Assembly (NCBI RefSeq): GCF_000315625.1 | Contig: NW_005434646.1 | Location: 507,253-571,252, forward strand | Source: Guillardia theta CCMP2712 | Taxonomy: Eukaryota > Cryptophyceae > Pyrenomonadales > Geminigeraceae | Length of the DNA: 64,000 nt | Reading direction: 5' to 3' | In this document: positions 58,480 to 64,000 of the stretch, piece after piece | How positions within the stretch are numbered: the stretch's first letter is position 1 | How the letters are laid out: every line of letters starts with the position of its first letter | Position numbers and translations under genes: made by a program | Notes under the pieces: generated by a model | The model's database searches: none | Told to the model about the DNA's origin: nothing | Seen by the model: the letters and a program-made list of their open reading frames with translations, nothing else

Positions 58480-59020
58480 GGCTGTCACTGAGATGCCCGG
58501 GACGGCCGCCCGTTGGGGGTCAGAGTCACCGTGCCAGTACGGCGTGATTTTGGTGGAATTATCTTTCAAGTCAATGTCATCTGGTACCGTGCTACTACAC
58601 AATGTGATGACTCATCGGGAATCTTTAGTGACTGCGGGATTTTCGTTCGGGCTCACCGTCACTCGGAGGCTCGGTGAATTCACTGACTGGACGGTCGCCT
58701 GGCAGTGGCACGCGGGCCGGGCCCGGCGGCCCAGGCCTGGCCGCAGTTCCGCCCAGTGCCCGGGCAGACTCCCGTTATTACTCAACAACACTTGAGTAAA
58801 AGATTCTCGTGTGCCTCTCGCATTCATACCACCCCTAGTTCTCGAGTTGTCCTCTGCCCTGCCTTCTCTCGCGACGTTTCTGGGTTATCCTGGTACCCTT
58901 GAACTTTTTCACTATAGGGACAACTATAGAATTCATCCCCCTGACATCCGATAGATATTAACCCAACCTCCGGATCCCACACCCACTCAGTACCCACCCC
59001 ACCCATCAGTCCGAGCAGAG
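58480..59020. repeat. Composite intergenic element, copy J, upstream of LSM3
   Basis: GC dyads at 58,490-58,520 and 58,690-58,770 (GGGCCGGGCCCGGCGGCCC). ACTTGAGTAAAAG is at 58,790-58,802. C-rich words (CATACCACCCC, CAGTACCCACCCCACCC) run down to 4 bp before the LSM3 start. The element therefore abuts a promoter. Confidence 0.55.
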
Positions 59021-59024
59021 CGCC

Positions 59025-59579
59025 ATGGCGGGGAAAGGAGGGACGAACGTGGACGAGCCGCTGGATCTGCTGAGACTGTCGCTGGACGAGAGGATCTATG
59101 TGAAGATGAGAGGAGACAGAGAGCTCAGGGGAAAGTTGCATGTAAGTGCTTGTCTTGTCTCCCTTTCTGCGACCCGCCATGTTTCCTTGTCCATGCTTTT
59201 GCAGTGCTCAGCTCCCCAGCTCGTTCTCGGCTCAGATAGGATCTCCAGACACGAGTGTTCATGTCTTGAGATCTGTTGTTCTTATTGTTTCTGGATCATT
59301 TCGAGCTCCTTGTTGCATTTCTCCTGATGGATTCGATGGGCAGGCTTATGATCAGCATTTGAACATGGTTTTGGGGGAAGTCGAAGAAGTTGTAACTGTA
59401 GTAGAATATGACGAAGATACTTTCGAAGAGCACGTCAAGGTATACAATCTTAGGATAGTTGAAAGTTCGATCGATCCAGCTTACTCGTGCTGTAACAGAT
59501 GACTAAGAGGAACATCGACATGTTGTATGTAAGAGGAGATGGAGTCATCCTAGTTTCGCCCCCTTTGAGAACCAGTTAG
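59025..59579 (+). CDS. LSM3: U6 snRNA-associated Sm-like protein LSm3
   Basis: Three exons (59025-59141, 59344-59439, 59499-59579) encode 97 residues, the usual size. Sm1 motif: [20 protein letters not shown], ...[19 protein letters not shown]; Sm2 motif: [15 protein letters not shown]. LSm3 is part of the LSm2-8 ring on U6 snRNA and of the cytoplasmic LSm1-7 ring in mRNA decay. The start sits 4 bp after a C-rich element. Confidence 0.95.
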
Positions 59580-59726
59580 GCGTTGTGACAATCTCTTCCT
59601 GATGAATCTTATTGAAACATATGACATTTAACGAGGAGATTTGAGAGAATGGTCATGAGCGCGCATGAAATCACGGATCCACAGCAGATTTCACGGACTT
59701 TACATTTACTTGATCAGCAGGGAAGG

Positions 59727-62700
59727 TTAATCAGACAGCAGAGTCTTGAGCATCGACTCCACATCGTCAAGCTTTGCGCTCAAGTCCGACTTCTTCATCA
59801 ATTCCACCCAAGTGCTTCTGGCTGGTCCTTCACTCGAGATGATCTTGCCGAGTTTGAGGTCCTCAAGCTCTTTGAGCAGCGCCTTCTCTCGCTCACTCTC
59901 CATCGTCTCTATTTCCTTCGCGCTTGCAATCTTCTGCTGGTAGACCACGTGCTCCGCCTGCAATGCCAGCGCAAAGAGTCAGCCGGGAACAAGGCAAGCA
60001 AACCCTCTCACCTCCAGGTTCTGTGGGGCATCCGCTCCCTGCTCGTCCTTTGTTGGACTTATCCCCAAGATTTCCTACGAGGACGTTTGAGGTGTGAGAG
60101 GACAGGACATTGCGATATACCTGAAGTTGTCGGGATGGAGACGTCTTCTGCGGCTTGAAGCGAGTTCTCCTCTGCCCTCCTCCCTGAGCGCTCGTGGTAG
60201 CTGCATCAGGTTCTGCATTCAACGACTTCCCCAAGCTCTGCTTCAACCATTGCCCCCCGGCTTTCTTGGCGTTGTCCAACGTGCTCTGCAGTCGGGTCTC
60301 CTGTCTCTCCTTTAACCTACGAGCCAGGAGCTGATGCTGCCTGTGCCTCTCATCGTCTATCGCCAACAACAAGGTTTCTGTCTCCTCCTCGTGCTCTCGC
60401 TGTATGTCTTCACGAGTTTGAGGGGTCGTGCTGCCCGACAGCACAATCGATGACATAGTTTCCTCATGGAGCTGACGAATCCTTTGTGCGCCTCTCGTAG
60501 CAAGCTCCTTACGCTTCTGTTCGAACATCTCCCTTTCCATCTCCTGCTTGTTCTTGTACTCCATCTCCATCTTCTCTATCTGCGATTGCAGGGCAGACAG
60601 TTGATCGCTCGCTGCTTCCTCCAACTTCTTATCATCCGCTGGAATACCAATTGAGTCCGTTGATGCGCTTCCGTACCTTGACTTCTCTAGATCAGCTTTC
60701 TCTCTCTCCTGTTTCGTCTTCAGCTCCAAGATCTTGTTCTCATGCGTCTTCTCAAGCAACATCACTTCACTCTCGTTCCCTCCTTGCAGTCCTTTTGCCT
60801 TGGCCTTCACGATCTCAGTCGCTTGGGCTGCTTGCACCTGCTGAAGTTCCTCGTTATGGAAGTCTCGTAGCAGTTTCCTTGCCTCTGACTCTTGCCCATC
60901 TGAGAAAATTTGTTGGAATTGCTGAATTTTGCTATCGCGGAAATTGTCTTTGAGAGATGTTTCTTGTGCAAGCATAACTTGATTCACTCCCTCCATGTGG
61001 TCCAAGCCTTTCTTCGCTTGCATTCTCTTCTTCAATTTCCTCTGCTCGAGCTTCTCCTTCAGGTCATTGTCAATGGAAGCTTTCTTTGCCATCGCCTCCT
61101 GCTCAAGATTACGAAGCCTCTCTTCGTGTTGCTTGATAAGGATTTCTCTTTCTGCAGACGACATCTTCTTTGATGCATTTTCCATCTCTTGCATCATTTG
61201 CTTCTTTTTACGATCAAATTCTTCCATGCGTGCGGCTTGCTCCAATCGCATCTGCTTCTCAAGCTCTTCTTGCTCTCTCTTCATCTCGTTCTCAATCTTG
61301 CTCTTTTCCGCTTCATGCTTCTCCTTCAATTCTTTCCGTACTCGTTCTCGTTCTCCAGAAATTAGAACCATCTCGGCTTCAAAGGCCCTCCTCTCCTCTT
61401 CCAATTTCTTGTGCAGCTCGACGTTCTCAAAGTCGTCTGGGTTTTCATTCTCGTCCATGACTTCATCGCCACTGTCATAGTCGCCATTTGCAGAAGTCTG
61501 ATTTACTTTGCTCTCAGACAAGATCTTCTCAGCTACCTCAATTTGCTCGCACATCTTCAAACTCAGTTCCTCGTCATGCTTTCGCTTCAATTCTGAAGCT
61601 TTCTTGGCTTTCTTTTGTGCCAACTTCTCTTGCAGAGCCTTCTCCTGCTTTTGCTTCTCAATCTCCGCTTGGTGTCTCACATGATCAAGCCTAGCATCTG
61701 CTTCCTTGAGGAGCCTCTCTCGTTCAGCCGCGTCGGTAGCGACGACTTCAATCTTCTTCATCTCTTCTTGCTTTGCCTCCTCCAATCTCCTGTCCATTTC
61801 GATCACAATTCTTGCGTTTTCTCGTTCTTTCTCGATCTCCAAATCATTGTCGACTTGCATCAATTCTGTCTCAATTTGCTTGACGTGACTTTGTTCTAAT
61901 AATTCTAATTCTACTTTTTGCTTGTTCCTGATCTCCTCCTCGATATGTTGTAGTCTCGCACGCTCTTGCAGCTTCTCGGCTTTCTTTCTCTTTCTTTCTT
62001 CGATTTGAAGCCGTAACTCATCAGTCTTCTTTTGCTTTTCGATTTCCATGTAGGACTTCAACTTCTGCAGATTTTCTTCGTGCTCTTTCACAAGCTTTTC
62101 TCTCTCGGCCTCTGATAAATCTTGGGATTGCTGAGCTTCTAAGATCTGCTGCCGCGACTCTGCCAGGAGCTTTTCTTCTTCGGAGGAGAATTTATCTAGG
62201 AATGCCGCCACCTCTTTCTCTTCCTTTGCTTTGTAGACTGAGTCTAGATTGTCTAACGAAACCTCAGTCACCTTGGCTGTTTCTTCAACTCCCAGTTGCT
62301 TCAGCTCCTTTGCTTGCATGGTCTCAATTTGTCGTTTCTTCTTCAGCCGACGAGTCTGCAGCATAGACTCGAGGTTCCCGACTTGTCTTGCGGCATCCAG
62401 CTGCATCTGCTGCTTCATCATCTTGATCTCGTCCTCATGATTTTTCAGGAGTCGCTCACGATCTTCGTCTGAGTAGTTGTTGGTCTGCAGCTGCTGCTTG
62501 AACTCGTTCTTCGTCATTTCTATCGACGAATTCATCCTCTGCTCGAGCTCGGATCGAAGACTTTTGATCTCCGATTCTGCACTTCGAAGGAGATTCTCAT
62601 ACTCCCTCGCCTTCTCCTCCTCATGCCGAAGCATTGACGCGGAGATCTCATTCAGGTTTGCAACTTCTGCTGCAATCTCTTCAAGGGGCGTCTCGGTCTC

Positions 62701-64000
62701 CGCAAGGGCTTTTGCCTTGGAATGCTGGGCAGTCAGCGAAGACAGCTTCTTCGCTTTCCGCTCGTTGAGACGTCTGCGGAGATCTTCCTCGGTCTTATTC
62801 CTTGCAACCCCTTGCTGTAACTTGACCTTTTGAATGGCGATGTCGTGCTCGTCCAGCATCCGCTGGCGAAGGTCGGGATCGTCCGTCGCTGCGATGTTCG
62901 AGAGAAGTTTCATTTCCATCAGATTGCGTTGCGCTTCCTCTTGTTCTGACTGTGCGCGAATGAAATCCTGAACCTCCGACTGCTGCTGTTGCCACAGCGC
63001 GCTTTCTATCCTTGTTTCTTCTTCCAGGTGTTGAACCAAGAGATTCGCACTGAACGCAACTTTCTTGGCGAGTTCATCATCATCGGTATTCTGTAATAAG
63101 ACGCTCGTTTCTTCTTTGTGAATACTCTTCAAGTTTTCTAACATCTTAGCTTTTTTCTCCGCTAGTTTCTTGTTGAACTCCGCAAGCTGCCGCTCTTTGT
63201 CGATTTCAAGCTTGCTTTGCAGTGCTTCTCTTTCTTTGTCATGATTGTCCAATAGTTTTCTTCGTTCTTCATTGTCTTCAGTTGTCTCAATTTTCTTGAG
63301 GCAAATCTCATCAAGTCCTCTCAGTTCACTTCGATTTTTCATTTCTAGTTCCTGTCGATAAGATTCGATGACAATAGAAGCATATGCTTGGTGTGCAGAT
63401 TCAAGATTGATTATTTGTTCAGCTTGTCTGGTCTTTGCTTTTTCCAACCTACCTTCCTTCGAATCTTCGCTCGAAACAATGTTCGATTTTGATGCATTCG
63501 TCCTAGGTGTCAGAGCCTTTGCCTTTTTCCACAGCGAACGTGCCTCTTTCCGAGGGGCATTGGCACGGAGTAGACTGAGCTTACGATTCTTTTCTTCTTC
63601 GCTCTTCATCTCGATATCTGAGATCCGGTTGAATAGCGCTTTCTTGTTGTCAAGGTCCAACTTATCATGCATCCGCTCATGCTCATCGATCATTGAGTCT
63701 ACCATTGACTCATTGAAGTCAGCACTGTTTGCAAGAGTTTCAACGATCTGCATCTTGGTTTGAGAGAGCTTTTCCAGGAGGGCTTTGACATTGTCTTGCA
63801 GTACTCCTTCAACTTGTGCGATCGTGGAGTTGTCCAAAGCCATTTTGATCTTCAATGCAGCATCATCCGCAGGGGTTGCTTCTCCGTTTTCCATCTTTTG
63901 TTTCAACTCCTCATGATTTGAGTTTTCTTCGAAGTGTTTTCGCAGCAACCTGTCAAAGTGTTCTGCATACATGTTTGCATAAGTTTTGAGTACTTTGTTT
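59727..64000 (-). CDS. Giant coiled-coil protein (5' end beyond window)
   Basis: Minus-strand frame from the right edge of the window (open past 64000; in-frame ATG at 63970-63972) to a donor near 60,120, then exons at about 60,076-60,013 and about 59,957-59,727. More than 1,400 residues, almost all Glu/Lys/Arg/Gln heptad coiled coil with a repeated layout of about 110-150 residues in which a phrase like 'LLKNHEDEIKMMKQQMQ' or 'LIKQHEERLRNLEQEA' recurs (also LVKEHEENLQKLK and LLDNHDKEREALQ). This suggests internal duplication. No motor, kinase or membrane segment is seen. The short C-terminal exons (EILGISPTKDEQGADA; KLDDVESMLKTLLSD) end the protein. Probably structural, for example cytoskeletal or basal-body. 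Confidence 0.8.

Overview
The window is eukaryotic nuclear DNA with roughly 50% GC, short spliceosomal introns (about 40-290 bp, almost all GT-AG), compact genes on both strands and several very short shared promoters. Two proteins, a thioredoxin-like protein and a DEAD-box helicase, start with a signal-peptide-like stretch ending in Ala-Phe. That is the bipartite leader of algae with a secondary red plastid. With the intron style and gene content, my best guess is a cryptophyte such as Guillardia theta. This is inference; no marker gene in the window proves it.

Layout. 1-1130 (+): C-terminal part of a PDZ/coiled-coil protein. 1399-4087 (-): Na+/Ca2+ exchanger. 4.1-6.2 kb: repeat-rich spacer. 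6284-7024 (+): thioredoxin-like protein. 7162-9699 (-): IQ-motif protein. 9.7-10.8 kb: second repeat-rich spacer. 10788-11462 (+): small six-exon gene that no long ORF reveals. 11724-12694 (-): secreted orphan, divergent from 12790-14867 (+) RPT3 with 14 introns. 15015-15626 (-): FKBP. 16357-18774 (-): secretory PDZ orphan. 19341-20739 (+): ankyrin protein. 21153-21895 (-): W2-domain protein. 22228-32911 (+): giant EML-type HELP/WD40 protein with a coiled-coil tail. 33108-35477 (-): plastid DEAD-box helicase. 36427-37617 (-) and 38032-40863 (+): divergent membrane protein and vWA/alpha-kinase that share an N-terminal module. 41946-43948 (+): Rh-type ammonium channel. 44111-46005 (-): L-2-hydroxyglutarate dehydrogenase. 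46741-47723 (+): COX11. 47906-48217 (-): Tyr-rich small protein. 49261-52896 (-): extended-synaptotagmin-like tether. 53255-56508 (-): SPRY plus TKL kinase. 57.0-58.4 kb: broken Ty1/copia pieces. 59025-59579 (+): LSM3. 59727-64000 (-): giant coiled-coil protein, open at the window edge.

Most genes are unrelated housekeeping or signalling genes, as expected in a protist genome. The strongest candidate for something undescribed is the divergent pair at 36.4-40.9 kb. A multi-pass membrane protein and a vWA/alpha-kinase are transcribed away from each other, and both carry the same helical hairpin plus OB/cold-shock-like module. In the kinase the hairpin is amplified into five nucleotide-identical 111-bp units. 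A second theme is a recurrent intergenic composite made of a GC-rich dyad block, an AACTTAACTTTGAGTAAA-type motif and a G-rich GGGTAGGGT island. It occurs in several of the large spacers.
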